Positions 1 to 11,200 of a DNA stretch of 64,000 nt are shown one piece after another. Every line of letters begins with the position of its first letter. Positions within the stretch are counted from its first letter, which is position 1. Origin of the DNA: RGIG1681 sp045657465 (lineage in GTDB: Bacteria; Bacillota; Clostridia; Christensenellales; UBA1242); NCBI GenBank assembly GCA_045657465.1, contig JAZOTD010000026.1:1-64000 (forward strand). Direction: 5' to 3'. Below the pieces are notes generated by a model. That model ran no database searches and had not been told where the DNA came from. It saw only the letters and a program-made list of their open reading frames with translations. Position numbers and translations under genes: made by a program.

Positions 1-1
1 G

Positions 2-1741
2 GCTGACCTTGAAAAAGAGGTTGTTGCCATGGGTTGGGTTGCAACAAGACGTGACTTTGGAGATCTTGTCTTTGTTGACCTAAGAGACAGAAGTGGAAAA
101 CTTCAAGTTGTGTTTGATAAGTCAAAATTTAAAGGCGACTATGACAAAGTTGATAAATTGCGTAGTGAGTTTGTTATTTCAGTTTATGGAAAACTCACAA
201 AACGTGATGAAGACACAATCGATCCAAAAAGCAAAACTGGTTATATTGAAATTAGAGCTGTTGATATAAAAGTTTTATCAACAAGTTTGCCGGTTCCTTT
301 CCAAATTAGTGATGAAGAATCTGCCAGTGATGCTTTGAGATTGAAACACAGATATCTTGACCTTAGAAGAGAAAGTGTAGCATCAAAACTTTACATTCGC
401 CACAAAGTGTGCAAAATGGTTAGAGATTATTTTGACTCACTTGACTTTTTGGAAGTTGAAACACCAATTTTAGGAAAATCTACACCAGAAGGTGCTAGAG
501 ACTATCTTGTTCCAAGTCGTATGTTTGCCGGAAAGTTTTTTGCACTCCCACAAAGCCCTCAACTTTATAAACAACTTTTGATGGTTTCTGGTGTTGATAG
601 ATATTATCAAATTGCAAAATGTTTTAGAGATGAAGACCTAAGAGCTGACAGACAGCCTGAATTTACTCAAGTTGATATGGAAATGTCATTTGTTTCTGAA
701 GAAGAACAAGTGATGCAACCTATTGAAAAATTGATTGTTGAAATATTTAAAGAAATCAAAGGTTATGATCTTGGAAAACTTCCAAGAATGACATGGGCTG
801 AATCTATGTCTAGATTTGGAACTGACAAACCAGACACAAGATTTGGTTTGGAACTCATTGATATTTCAGATATTGCAAAAGATTGCACACTCATGCCATT
901 CAAAAAATCGGTGCTTGCTGGTGGAAGCGTTAGAGTTATTTGTGGAAAAGGAATGTTTGACAAACTATCTAGAACAGAACTTGAAAAACTTGTTACATTC
1001 GTAAAAGGTTGCGGTGCTCCTGGAATGAGTTATATCACATTTGAAGATGATACACCAAAAAGCCCATTGTTAAAATTCTTTACTGAAGAGCAAATGGCCG
1101 AAATTATCAAAAGGGCAGATGCAAAGAAAGGCGACGTTATCTTCTTTGTTGCTGATGAAAAAGATAAACTTGTTTTAACTTCACTTGGAAAACTTAGACT
1201 GCATCTTGCTGAGATGTTTGGCCTTATTGACAAATCTCGTCATGATGCACTTTGGATTGTAGATTTTCCACAATTTGAATACAGTGATGAAGAAGGACGT
1301 TTCGTTGCTTGTCACCACCCATTCACATGCCCAAAAGACGAAGATATTGAATATTTGTTTAGTGATCCTGCAAGAGTTAGAGCAAAGGCATATGACCTTG
1401 TTGTTGATGGCTACGAGCTTGGTGGGGGAAGTATCAGAATTCATGACCAAGAACTTCAAGCAAAAATGTTTAAAGCACTTGGATTTGAAGAAGATAGAAT
1501 CAAATCATTGTTTGGTTTCTTCTTGGAAGCATTTAAATATGGTGCACCTCCTCATGGTGGTCTTGCATTTGGACTTGACAGACTTGTCATGCTTCTTACT
1601 GACACAACTGATATCAAAACTGTAATTGCATTCCCAAAAGTGCAAACAAGTGCTGACCTTTTGATGGAAGCTCCAGACTTTGTAACTGACGACCAAATGA
1701 AAGATGTTCATATTGAAACAATAATTACTGAAGAAGAATAA
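2..1741 (+). CDS. aspS: Aspartyl-tRNA synthetase, 5' end cut by window
   Basis: Class IIb aminoacyl-tRNA synthetase that charges tRNA-Asp in the cytoplasm. The reading frame is open to the window edge: in-frame codons (ADLEKEVVA) precede the Met at position 29, and that Met lies inside the N-terminal OB-fold (GWV..RRD.GDLVFVDLRD). The true start is therefore upstream, and only about 10-20 residues are missing. Counting from that Met, the anticodon-binding OB-fold covers about residues 1-85. The family block HRYLDLRR is at 107-114, class II motif 2 (FRDEDLRADRQPEFT) at about 199-213, a bacterial GAD-type insertion follows, and motif 3 (GGLAFGLDR) is at about 510-518. The tail AFPK..SADLLMEAP is typical of bacterial AspRS. 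Whether the enzyme is discriminating or also charges tRNA-Asn cannot be told by eye. A terminator follows immediately. Confidence 0.97.
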   Translation, partial: ADLEKEVVAMGWVATRRDFGDLVFVDLRDRSGKLQVVFDKSKFKGDYDKVDKLRSEFVISVYGKLTKRDEDTIDPKSKTGYIEIRAVDIKVLSTSLPVPFQISDEESASDALRLKHRYLDLRRESVASKLYIRHKVCKMVRDYFDSLDFLEVETPILGKSTPEGARDYLVPSRMFAGKFFALPQSPQLYKQLLMVSGVDRYYQIAKCFRDEDLRADRQPEFTQVDMEMSFVSEEEQVMQPIEKLIVEIFKEIKGYDLGKLPRMTWAESMSRFGTDKPDTRFGLELIDISDIAKDCTLMPFKKSVLAGGSVRVICGKGMFDKLSRTELEKLVTFVKGCGAPGMSYITFEDDTPKSPLLKFFTEEQMAEIIKRADAKKGDVIFFVADEKDKLVLTSLGKLRLHLAEMFGLIDKSRHDALWIVDFPQFEYSDEEGRFVACHHPFTCPKDEDIEYLFSDPARVRAKAYDLVVDGYELGGGSIRIHDQELQAKMFKALGFEEDRIKSLFGFFLEAFKYGAPPHGGLAFGLDRLVMLLTDTTDIKTVIAFPKVQTSADLLMEAPDFVTDDQMKDVHIETIITEEE

Positions 1742-1766
1742 AAAGTGCCTTAAATGGCACTTTTTT
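1741..1766 (+). terminator. Intrinsic terminator of aspS
   Basis: The stem AAAAGTGCC/GGCACTTTT encloses a short TTAAAT loop and runs into a T-tract. It overlaps the aspS stop codon. Confidence 0.9.
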
Positions 1767-1855
1767 ATATGATTTTTAACTTAAAATGATATATTTTGCG
1801 GTTTTTTATTATTTTAATTTGATTTATTGACAATAGTTTCTTTGATAAAATAAAT

Positions 1856-1885
1856 TTGACTACAATAAAAATTTAATGATATAAT
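1856..1885 (+). promoter_or_regulatory. Sigma-A promoter of the HD-domain gene
   Basis: TTGACT (1856-1861), an 18-base spacer and TATAAT (1880-1885). The predicted start near 1892 gives a short leader containing the ribosome site AAAGGAAG (1896-1903). Confidence 0.75.
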
Positions 1886-1909
1886 ATTGCTGCACAAAGG
1901 AAGAATGTT

Positions 1910-2494
1910 ATGAAAAATGAAATTGAATTTTATAAATATATTGAATCTCTAAGTCATGTAACACGTTATGGAAGCAATGAAGCACTTCACACAAGCGTTG
2001 CAGCTCACACTTTTGGAACGCTATTTATTGCTTATGATTTAATGAATCGTTTCGATTTAAGAGTTGACAAAAAACACGTTATGGAAATGCTTTTATTCCA
2101 TGACATTGTTGAGTCTGGCATGAAATTCGATATTGAAGCACCAAAAACCGCTCAAAGTGAAAAACTCAAAGATAAAAAATATAACAGCGAACTAAAGAAA
2201 GTTAAAAAAATTAGTGAAGAATCTGGCAAGCCATATATCTATGACTTTTTTGTTGAATTTGAAGCACATGAAACTCGAGATGCCAAATTTGCAAAATTTG
2301 TTGATGGATTTGAAGCACAAAATCATATTTTAAACAATGAATGCAAAGGTTTCGAAAAAGAAGAAGATTTTGATTATGTTTTAAACAAATTAAAAGCACC
2401 ACTTGATGAATTTCCTGAGCTTAAGCCATTTGTTGACGAAGTCAAACTTCGAATTTCTAAATATAGAGACAAGGTTGTAAAAAAGAAAAAATAG
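1910..2494 (+). CDS. HD-domain phosphohydrolase (YfbR-like)
   Basis: A 194-residue cytoplasmic protein that looks like a metal-dependent HD-superfamily hydrolase of the YfbR/5'-nucleotidase type. Three metal-ligand blocks are visible: a first His in SVAAHTF (about residue 33), the HD pair in LLFHDIVE (about 63-70), and a late Asp in AKFAKFVDGFEA (about 125-135). Length and motif order fit single-domain YfbR-like dNMP phosphatases, but the substrate cannot be read from sequence. The C-terminus is Lys-rich (KVVKKKK). It is a single-gene unit with its own promoter, ribosome site AAAGGAAG and terminator. Next to it is another small nucleotide-type hydrolase (NUDIX), but each has its own signals. 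Confidence 0.8.
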   Translation: MKNEIEFYKYIESLSHVTRYGSNEALHTSVAAHTFGTLFIAYDLMNRFDLRVDKKHVMEMLLFHDIVESGMKFDIEAPKTAQSEKLKDKKYNSELKKVKKISEESGKPYIYDFFVEFEAHETRDAKFAKFVDGFEAQNHILNNECKGFEKEEDFDYVLNKLKAPLDEFPELKPFVDEVKLRISKYRDKVVKKKK

Positions 2495-2518
2495 TTGGCT
2501 TTTTTGTCAACTATTTTT
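2490..2518 (+). terminator. Intrinsic terminator of the HD-domain gene
   Basis: The inverted repeat AATAGTTG/CAACTATT overlaps the TAG stop. Its T-rich loop is followed by a T-tract. Confidence 0.8.
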
Positions 2519-2534
2519 ATTATCTTAAATAATT

Positions 2535-2563
2535 TTGACAAATTCTATATTTTGATATATAAT
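2535..2563 (+). promoter_or_regulatory. Consensus sigma-A promoter of the NUDIX gene
   Basis: TTGACA (2535-2540), exactly 17 bases, then TATAAT (2558-2563): a perfect match to consensus. The predicted start near 2570 leaves a leader of only about 13 bases, and the ribosome site AAGGTG sits at its very 5' end. Confidence 0.85.
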
Positions 2564-2582
2564 CATGAAAAGGTGAATTAAT

Positions 2583-3101
2583 ATGGCTTCAAAAGAATAT
2601 TTCGAGGATAAATCAAAATTATATTATGAAAATTATTTAGCTGGCAAATGTACAAAAAAGGTCAGGGGGATAATTATTAATGAAATGGGGCAAATCTTAC
2701 TTTTGCACTCAAATAGACACAATGGTTATTCAATTCCAGGCGGAACAGTAGAAGAAACCGAATCAATCAAAGACACGGTTTTGAGAGAGGTTTTTGAGGA
2801 AACTGGTGCAGAAATTGTTCCAATTAAAATTGTTGGCAAATATTATCATACATCTAAAAACTTTAACTATGATGGAATTACATTTGATTCAAACCGTGTT
2901 GAATACTTTTATTTTTGCAAGTTTAAGGGCCTTACTGAACACAACCTTGGACTTAAAGGTGAGTTTGATGATGGTGACATACAGATAGAATTTTTGGACT
3001 ATGAAGACGTTATGAGAGCACGTTTGTTAAAACGTGATAAGTCTATGATTGAAAGGGCAATGAATGAATATTTGCTCTACAAGGCTGACGAAATTGAATA
3101 A
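2583..3101 (+). CDS. NUDIX hydrolase
   Basis: A 172-residue cytoplasmic NUDIX hydrolase, expected to cleave a nucleoside-diphosphate-linked compound with Mg2+. The NUDIX box is complete: GG followed by GX5EX7REVFEETGA, at about residues 51-75, with the catalytic REXXEE glutamates present. The flanking text (RGIIINEMGQILLLHSNRHNGYSIPGG before, YYHTSKNF and VEYFYFCKF after) forms the usual beta strands of the fold. The substrate is unknown. The ribosome site AAGGTG lies nine bases before the ATG. It is monocistronic, between a consensus promoter and a bidirectional terminator. Confidence 0.9.
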   Translation: MASKEYFEDKSKLYYENYLAGKCTKKVRGIIINEMGQILLLHSNRHNGYSIPGGTVEETESIKDTVLREVFEETGAEIVPIKIVGKYYHTSKNFNYDGITFDSNRVEYFYFCKFKGLTEHNLGLKGEFDDGDIQIEFLDYEDVMRARLLKRDKSMIERAMNEYLLYKADEIE

Positions 3102-3105
3102 AAGA

Positions 3106-3136
3106 AAAAAGAACCAAATTTATGGTTCTTTTTTTA
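3106..3136 (+). terminator. Bidirectional intrinsic terminator
   Basis: AAAAGAACC/GGTTCTTTT stem with a short A/T loop and T-tracts readable on both strands. It separates the NUDIX gene from the convergent SH3/TM gene. Confidence 0.85.
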
Positions 3137-5143
3137 TTTTTCATTTTTTATTTGATTAGCTTGGTTTTCGTGATAATTTGGTTTTTCTTCTTTTTGATAT
3201 TTGATTCCATCACGACCAATTTTTCTTTTTCTAAATAACAATATTAATATTAACAATCCAATATTGACTGCAATAAGCACACAACCTAGAATTTGAAGAG
3301 TTGTCCAAGATGTTGTTTCAACATAGTCCGTTTTTATATATCCATCTAAAACATTGCCATACTCGTCGTTATATTTAATATATGTGTATCCATTTTTTGT
3401 GTTGCGTTTTCCTTGAATTTGAACGGCTTGATCTTTTTTTAATACATCTTTAACAACACTTTTTGAATCAGCAGAGGTGTAAACATATGTTCCATCTTTT
3501 TTAATATTTGCATTGGTAATCAAGAAATCTATATTTTTAGAAGGAGCAATAATTGAGTTGCAGTCTATATAACCAATTTCATCTCCAACTTTTACTTTTA
3601 ACATCTTTGAATTGTTGGCTGTATATTCACAAATTGTGTCAATAATATTAACTTTTTGATGAACTGAAATGGTTTTTATGACTGTTGAGTATCCGGTTGT
3701 GATTTTTTCTCCGCCAACAACTTTTGTTGGGAGAGAGTAGAGTTTTGTTCCAGCATGAACAGTGAATGTTGGATTGAATCTATAATCTTTAATATCAATG
3801 ATTGATTTATTGTCAACATCCTCAAGTTTTGTATAACCCTTATAGTTTGTGTCATTTGCTGTATACAAACAAACGATGTAATCTGCAAGCTGATATCCGC
3901 TGGACTTAATTGAACTTGTTCCTATTTGAATCAAATCAACCGCTTGTGGAATTTCAACAATTGCTGCCGAATCCCAAGGATTTGCAAGCAAAGGGGTTGT
4001 TTTATTTGTGTGTTTATAAACAAAGTTTGAATCTTCAAAATATGTAATTTCTAAACTTGGGTTTGAAATTGAATCACTATCGCAAGAATATGAGTCTTGA
4101 GACAATGAAAACTTGTCATAATGAATAGATTGTCCAATAGGGTAGATGAGATATTCGGCATTTGTTAATGCGTATGAAGAATTACCTTCATGGGTAACAT
4201 ATGTTTTCTTTTCAAATTTGGTGTTTGTTCCATCGCCAATATTAAAGTTATAGATTTGTGTATTTTGAGAAGTAACATCATTTGATGTTTCTTGATATGT
4301 TATAGCAAAATGTTTTTGATCAGAAATTGTCATTATATTGGCACTGACAATTTCAATATTTTCAATAGTGCTTTCAAGTGAATCATAAAGTTGAGTGATA
4401 GATGTGATTTGTGCAGTTTCAGTTTTTAAGGTTGTAAGTGAAATTTCTGTAAAACTTACAACACTTCCATGTATGAAAACCAATTGAATTTCATCATTAG
4501 AAGGCATGATTGTAAATGTCTTAAACAAATCATTTTTAACTGCTAAGATGTTTGATTGTGTTACATCAAAAGTAATTACACATTCAAAATCAACCGAAAA
4601 ATCGTCTGCTTTAGCGCATATAACAACCGGTGTTACATCTTGTTCATTTTGTGTATTTGTAAGCGTAATTAAGTATGTTTCAACACCATCAACAACTGCT
4701 TCTTGAACGAATATTTTTGTATGTAGATCATTAATTGTTGTTGAGGTCAAAGACTTAACTTCTTTTGTTTCAATGTTGATTTTTAAAACGAAATTTGATG
4801 ATTGATCTGATGCTAAAACAAACAAATTATTTTTTATAAACATAGCATCAATAATAGTGTAGTTTGACAGATCTAAATATTCATCTTCAAAAGCAGAGTC
4901 AGCATAGCAATAGACTTTTAAAAAGTTGTCATATGAATCAATTGTATAAACTTTTTTATTATCAACATCACCATGAATTGTTGAATAGGTTGGTGATCTT
5001 AAGAATACTGATTCAGCCGCACTAAACTGTCTCGGCTGAGCCTTGGCTTCTTTTGATACATAAAAAGGACATGCTAATAGCAAAAGCGAAAAGCATATCA
5101 AAACTGAAAATATAAATCTTTTAAGATTAAAATCTTTCTTCAT
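3134..5143 (-). CDS. Secreted, C-terminally membrane-anchored protein with SH3-like domains
   Basis: A 669-residue envelope protein of unknown function. A basic start and hydrophobic core (RFIFSVLICFSLLLLAC) form a signal peptide ending at a likely signal peptidase I site, AKA-Q (about residue 35); the LLAC could instead be a lipobox. Residues 40-430 are beta-rich and read like a propeller or repeated sensor domain. Residues 450-610 hold SH3-like units (GTKLYSLP..., VGDEIGYIDCNSII, GNVLDGYIKTDYVE). A single transmembrane helix (about 620-640) is followed by a basic stop (RKRK) and a short polar cytoplasmic tail. The SH3/TM half is clearly related to the protein at 38561-39493. The gene lies downstream of the giant surface-protein gene on the same strand, but it has its own promoter after a terminator. 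No ribosome site precedes the ATG, so translation from a leaderless mRNA is likely. Confidence 0.8.
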   Translation of the reverse strand: MKKDFNLKRFIFSVLICFSLLLLACPFYVSKEAKAQPRQFSAAESVFLRSPTYSTIHGDVDNKKVYTIDSYDNFLKVYCYADSAFEDEYLDLSNYTIIDAMFIKNNLFVLASDQSSNFVLKINIETKEVKSLTSTTINDLHTKIFVQEAVVDGVETYLITLTNTQNEQDVTPVVICAKADDFSVDFECVITFDVTQSNILAVKNDLFKTFTIMPSNDEIQLVFIHGSVVSFTEISLTTLKTETAQITSITQLYDSLESTIENIEIVSANIMTISDQKHFAITYQETSNDVTSQNTQIYNFNIGDGTNTKFEKKTYVTHEGNSSYALTNAEYLIYPIGQSIHYDKFSLSQDSYSCDSDSISNPSLEITYFEDSNFVYKHTNKTTPLLANPWDSAAIVEIPQAVDLIQIGTSSIKSSGYQLADYIVCLYTANDTNYKGYTKLEDVDNKSIIDIKDYRFNPTFTVHAGTKLYSLPTKVVGGEKITTGYSTVIKTISVHQKVNIIDTICEYTANNSKMLKVKVGDEIGYIDCNSIIAPSKNIDFLITNANIKKDGTYVYTSADSKSVVKDVLKKDQAVQIQGKRNTKNGYTYIKYNDEYGNVLDGYIKTDYVETTSWTTLQILGCVLIAVNIGLLILILLFRKRKIGRDGIKYQKEEKPNYHENQANQIKNEK

Positions 5144-5149
5144 AGCATT

Positions 5150-5178
5150 ATTATATTATTATTTCTAAAATTTTACAA
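5150..5178 (-). promoter_or_regulatory. Promoter giving a leaderless transcript
   Basis: On the minus strand: TTGTAA (5178-5173), 17 bases, TATAAT (5155-5150), then only six bases (AATGCT) before the ATG at 5143. The expected transcription start falls at or next to the ATG, and no Shine-Dalgarno sequence exists. The same geometry recurs at 39493. Confidence 0.6.
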
Positions 5179-5197
5179 ACAAATGCAAACAAAAAAT

Positions 5198-5228
5198 AAA
5201 AAACCAAGCAAATTTAGCTTGGTTTTTT
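5198..5228 (-). terminator. Intrinsic terminator of the giant gene
   Basis: AAAAACCAAGC/GCTTGGTTTTT stem with an AAATTTA loop, 27 bases past the giant gene's stop codon. On the minus strand the stem ends in a T-tract. Confidence 0.85.
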
Positions 5229-5254
5229 ATTGGGAGATAAGTTAATTAAAGTTG

Positions 5255-8200
5255 CTATCCCTTGTCGGCCTCTATAATAACTTGTCTGAATTGGGCATCG
5301 AGTTTTTCACTATTAAGTCCAACCCATTTAATATACATTTCGCCATCGTCGCTTTCTTCTACAGTGTAGCATGAAGCATAGAGAGCAGCAACAAGTCCCA
5401 TAACTTCTTCGTTAACGTTATCACCACGCATCGCCGCAGCAGAGTAAATTGCACATGCCGTAGCAACAGTTGCAACAACCGCCGCAGTAACCATAATTGC
5501 AGTTCCGACCCAACCGATAGGGTTCCAACAGGTAAGAGCAATAACAATGATTGTGGCAATAACAGTGATCCATGCGAACAATCGTTCTGCTTTGATATAA
5601 CCAGGTTCTGGGTCAAATGCATAAACACCAACGATAATTCGGTTTTCCATAGATGTCTTGTCATAATCTTTTTGGTTGTCATCAATGTTGAAGGTTCGGT
5701 TGTCAACAAACACAATTGCATTAACTCTCTTGATTTCAACATTGCCACCAGAACGACTTTCTGAGTTTTTAGCAAAATCTTTTGGTGCAAGTGAAGCTGT
5801 TGTATCAACAAGAGAAATATAATTGCTTGCAAAGTTTGAATGAAGTCTAGCCATTGCACCCAATGTTTGCATCCAGTGTGATCCATAACTCTTTGTGGCC
5901 ATGTCACCAGATTTATACTTAAGCATTTGCTGCATACGTGTTGTTTTTTGTCCATTAACTTCTTTTTCTTTAAGGTATCCAGAATCAGAACCCATCAAAA
6001 TAGTGTCACCAGGACATCCAGACCAAACAAATGAATCCATCTCAATGTCGAGAGTGATGTAATTGTTTGCTGTGAAGTAATAACTGTATGCATGGTCTGC
6101 ATAATAGCTGTTTACATATGGCCAGTTGTCTGATCTATACATAACTTGACGTTGATACATCTTCTTGAGTTTTATGCTAGAAATCATCAATTCACCTTGA
6201 CCAAAGTATGATTGAACGAAGTTTGCATCATTTGCATTTACTGATGGGTTTAAAATATCAACAACTTTAATTTTGAGATATTTTCCACCAACCATACTTG
6301 GTTTTGGAATCGATGTTGCATCTGCATGTCTAGCAATAAAGTCATAAAGTGAAGTGTAACTGCTAACGTATGTGCCCGAATTGTTATCCGCAAATAAGTA
6401 TTGTGGATATTTTCCGTTCTTTGAAGCATAGTTTTCAGGGTTGAAACCATTGATGTATGTGATGTATGAAAGTGCAGATGCTCTTATTTTAACATCATTA
6501 GATTTATTTTCATAAATATTTGTTAACTGCGTCAGCACTTTATATGCATCTGAAATAATGTATAAATTGTATTTGTCAAACAATATTCCATTTTCTTCAT
6601 TCAATCCAGGTGCGTTCTTGTTAGATTGTAAGTGTGCTTTCTGGATATTTCCTACATACAAACTCTCAATTACGTGACCTTCATCACCTTGTATATCATT
6701 GTTATAGATATTTTCGCCATTACTAAACAACATATTTCTAATTTCAGGTTCTAGAGCGACAGGGTCGTCAGCACCAAACTGTGCTTGCGGATTGACAGCC
6801 ATCAATGCTCTTGTGAATATAATGTTTATGTTAACATTTAAGTTTGGCAAATCAAAGAACACGTTTTGTGAACTTGTTGTGTAGATATTTCCAAAGAAGC
6901 TACCAACATCTTTGCTTGTTTCAACAAATGAAATGTCATATGCTGAACCAGTTGTGGCACCAGCACGAGTTCCACGTTTTTCATCAAGACCAGCTGGTTG
7001 ATAAATCAAATCAGTGTCTGTCTTGTGTGTGTAATCAATGGTTTTTCCATATACTTTCAAATTGTATAATGTTGAACCTTCATATTCAGGTGCTTGCAAG
7101 TTTTTAGTATCAGCAACAATTTTAACATCAGGAATTGAACCGCTGTCATCATAGAAAATCTTGATGGAAATTTTGATATGTGCAACAACTTGACCATCGC
7201 CATAAGGCAAAATTTCAATTTCGCAGTTTGTATCAAATTTCTTTTTGTTCATTTCATCCATTGTAAATTGCGACATTACTTCAATGTTTTGAAGTCTCTT
7301 ATCTGTTGTGAACATATCAGATGTAATGACATATTCGCCACCACCAATAGCAATTGAGAACAAGCCTTTCTTTAAGGTGTAGATATCATATTCATTTGTG
7401 ATATCATTCAAAGACAATGTCATGTATGTTGAATAATCTAAAATGTCTTTGTTGATATTTGAACTAGAAATGTTTCTTGAAACATTAGCATAAGTAACTG
7501 CATCAACTTCATCTGTGAGCACAATTCCATTTTTGATCATTGTTTCATACTTTGTGATCCATGGATTTTCTTTATTTTCTGAACCACCATTTGCTGTCCA
7601 TTGAGCGATTATGGTTTCAATGTTTGAGGTAGAGAATAAATAAATATTAATATTTTCAGGATCAAAAGTTGCCGTAATAAATTCAGTTGATGGAATAACC
7701 GCTAATGTGTAATCTTTTCCATCATCGCCTAAGAATTTGTATTTATAGGTTACATATGAATAAGTTGTTATATCAACTTCGTTCGCATCAACGTGGTGAA
7801 CTTTTCCGTCATAAACAACTTCAGCATATCCGTTTCCAGTTGGAACAACATCAAAGATAGAGAATACATATTTGTTGTTTGAGTTAACAAGCAAATCATC
7901 TTGTTCTGCATCAGCATATTCAGATTTTGAAATGTATTGACCACTGCCATAAGCAGATTTGTTACCAATTTCAGTGTTATCTTCAAAATATGTTGCATTG
8001 TATTCAAGATATGTTTCAATAGGGAAGTATTCAATAATCTTGTAACAATAAACAGCTGTGCCGTTTGCAACTTCAGCTCTTCCAACGATATCAGAACTGC
8101 TTGTTGTTCCTTTACCCATTTGCAATGTGCGATAGAACGCAGGCTCTAAAATTACATATCTATCACCAGAAAGATCAGTTAAAATGTTGAAATAGGTTCC

Positions 8201-11200
8201 ACCGTGTTCAACTATTTCAAAGTTTTCTGCAGAACTATAATTTGTATTGTTTATTGTAATGCTTGAATATTGTTTTTGATCCCTTGCATTTACTGTAACT
8301 TCAACATCTTTTGCTTGATATGCATGAAGAGAAGGAATAAATCTCTTATCTGCTTTATCAAGTCTGATATCTACAGGTTTGTAAACCAAGAATCCAAATT
8401 GATTTGAAACATCCCAATCAATTGTTTGTGACAAAATTTGAGTTGGAGTAGCTTTTCTTCCAGTGTTGTCATTGGTGATAAGCATTAATCCTTGGTTGTC
8501 ATAAAGTGTATAAACAAACTTACTGTCATTGTTTGCTTGTTTATAATTGATTGTTGCTTCTGAAATAACAAGCTGTTGACTATTTTCTTTGCTCATTTGG
8601 AATTGAGGTTCTTTCAATGAATCATTCTTTGTATAAGCTGCTGGGTTAATCCAATCACCACTTTCTTCTTTTACATTTTCAATATACTCTTCACTATATG
8701 AAATATAAGTGTCAAGTTTTAATTGATCAGTTGATGGGTCAGTGTAATAACCTGATTCAATATCGCCAAGCTCAATTTCAAGTTGATATTGAACAGCCTT
8801 GTAGTAGAAGTAAAGTTGAACATCATTTGTAACATTCATAAGAAGAATGTTGTTTCCAGTTCCTTTAAGTTGTGTTTCATCAACTGTGATCTTTCCACCA
8901 CCAGAAGCGTATTCATAATGAAGAACACGGTCATCAAGAATGTAAAGATTTGTATCATCTGGTTCTGGATTTCCAACTAAGGTTTGCATATTTGCATATC
9001 TATAATCTTCATCTTTGTCAGTCTTTACTTCACCATTTTCATCAAATACTTCACCTTTGATATCATCAATGCTAACTGTATTGTCAATATAGTTTGAATT
9101 GAAGATTGATTCAATTTGAGTCATTGAACTATCTTTTCCAAGTGAATATCCAAGGAACACACTTCCATTATAGGCTCTTGCTTTAATCCAGCTGTCACCT
9201 TCATATTCTGCAAGCATAATACCTTTAACATATCCACAAGTTGCTTCTTCAACAGAATTTGTATTGAAGAAATCTCTATAAACATCATTCATTTCAATTT
9301 CTTCACCAACAATATATTCTTGAAGATTTAATTGAATTACTTCAATTGAATATATTACTGGGCTATAAACTGCAAATACATTAACATTTCCAAATATAGG
9401 AATATCAAAATTGTATGTTACAGAAATTATTGTTCCACTTCCGTCTTTAGTGAAAACAAATGGTGAGTTTTCAGTATTGGTTTTAAATACTTCATAATCA
9501 ATTGATAAGAAGTTGCAATATTCAAATTTTGATAAATATTCTAGGTTCTGCAAACCTGTAAGTGGAGGAGTGTCATTAACATTAATTTTATAATTAAGCC
9601 ATAGTGTATTTGTTGCAGAAATGTTAATGTCAGAGAATACAATAAATCCTTTCAAATAATAACCAGCATATGCATTTGCTGTAATGCTTGTTATTTTTGC
9701 TGAAGTGTATTGCATGCTTTCTTCTTTTCCAGTAACAGAAGCTTTAATTGTTTCACTGATATATCCAACATCTGAATAGCCATTCACAACCGAACCAGCC
9801 ACAGACGAAGTGCAAATATAACAATTTTGTGAACTTCTTATAAAGCTCTTACTATCAACAGAACTATATGTTAAAGCAAGCAAAGCAGTTTCATCTTTTG
9901 CTTCAAGTGCAGCATTAAAGTTTGTTGAGTTTACTGAATAAAGTAATCTGGTTTGATATCCGTAATAATAAAGTCGATCAGAACCATTGCTATAAATTAT
10001 CACTTTTTTATCATTAACAACCTTCCAGAGCAATGCAATTTGATCATCGTCAAGTCCGTTAGAATTTTCCAATAAACCATCATAAATTGAAAGATTAATA
10101 ACATCATTTCCATCTAAATAATTGATTGTTTCAGGGAAATTTACAAAATTTTCAGTTCTTGCGGCGTATGGCACTCTATATGTTTTTGAGAATGAACATG
10201 AACTTGTAATGTTAGTGCCAGCAGCAAGCTTAATTATTCCTGTTTCTGGATAATAATATATTTTTGATGCGCCATTTGTATATTCAACTTCTGTTGCGTT
10301 TGATGCAACTGTTACGCTAGGTTCATGGGCAAGTTGATTATAAGTGATTGTAGCAGGCAATACAACATATGAATCCAAGTGATATTTAGCTCTTTCAAGT
10401 TCACTTAATATTTTTGCATTAACATGAACAGGAACTCCTGAGGTTGACGATGTATCAACAACAGCATCTTCATTAAATGGATAATCAATATAAAGTTTTG
10501 TTCCAGAAATGTAATACTTAAACTTTAATGAATCATTTGTTGTGAATGAATTTACAGAAACTTCTTGAGAACCACATTCAACTTCAATTGTTTCGCCACC
10601 AGATTTAATAATTTTAACAACAGGGGAAGATAGTGTGTAATCTTCTTGATAAAGTTTCATTACATCATCATCTTCAATATAAATCAAACCATCATTCTTG
10701 CAATAGTAATATTTCATACCATCTGTAATATACATATATGGATAATCATCTTTTGTATCAGAATCAACATTATCTTGAACATTGATTCCATAACCATTAA
10801 TTGCAATTTGTTCATAAACAACATCAAGTTTAACATCATTTTCATAGAAGTCATCTAGCTGAGCTTCATATTCAGACTCTGTAATTTCATCTGAAAAATC
10901 ATAGCTTGTATAGAATTTGCTTCCATTAATATAATATTTGAAAGATTTTCCTTCAACAGGGCTGATTAGAACATAGAATGCAGATTTCTTAACTTCGGCT
11001 TCATATTTTACTTGAACTTTTGAATTGTCAGACATATCTTCAGTTTTTTCTTCAAGTTTTGAGTTGCTGTCATTATGAACAAGCTCAGTGTATGATGCTT
11101 CATAAATGCTTGCTTTGATTGTTCTAGATGCATAGTTGCCAGTTTCTGGAGCCTTGTCTACACAATTGATTATTTCAGGATTACGAGAATTAAGAACTAA

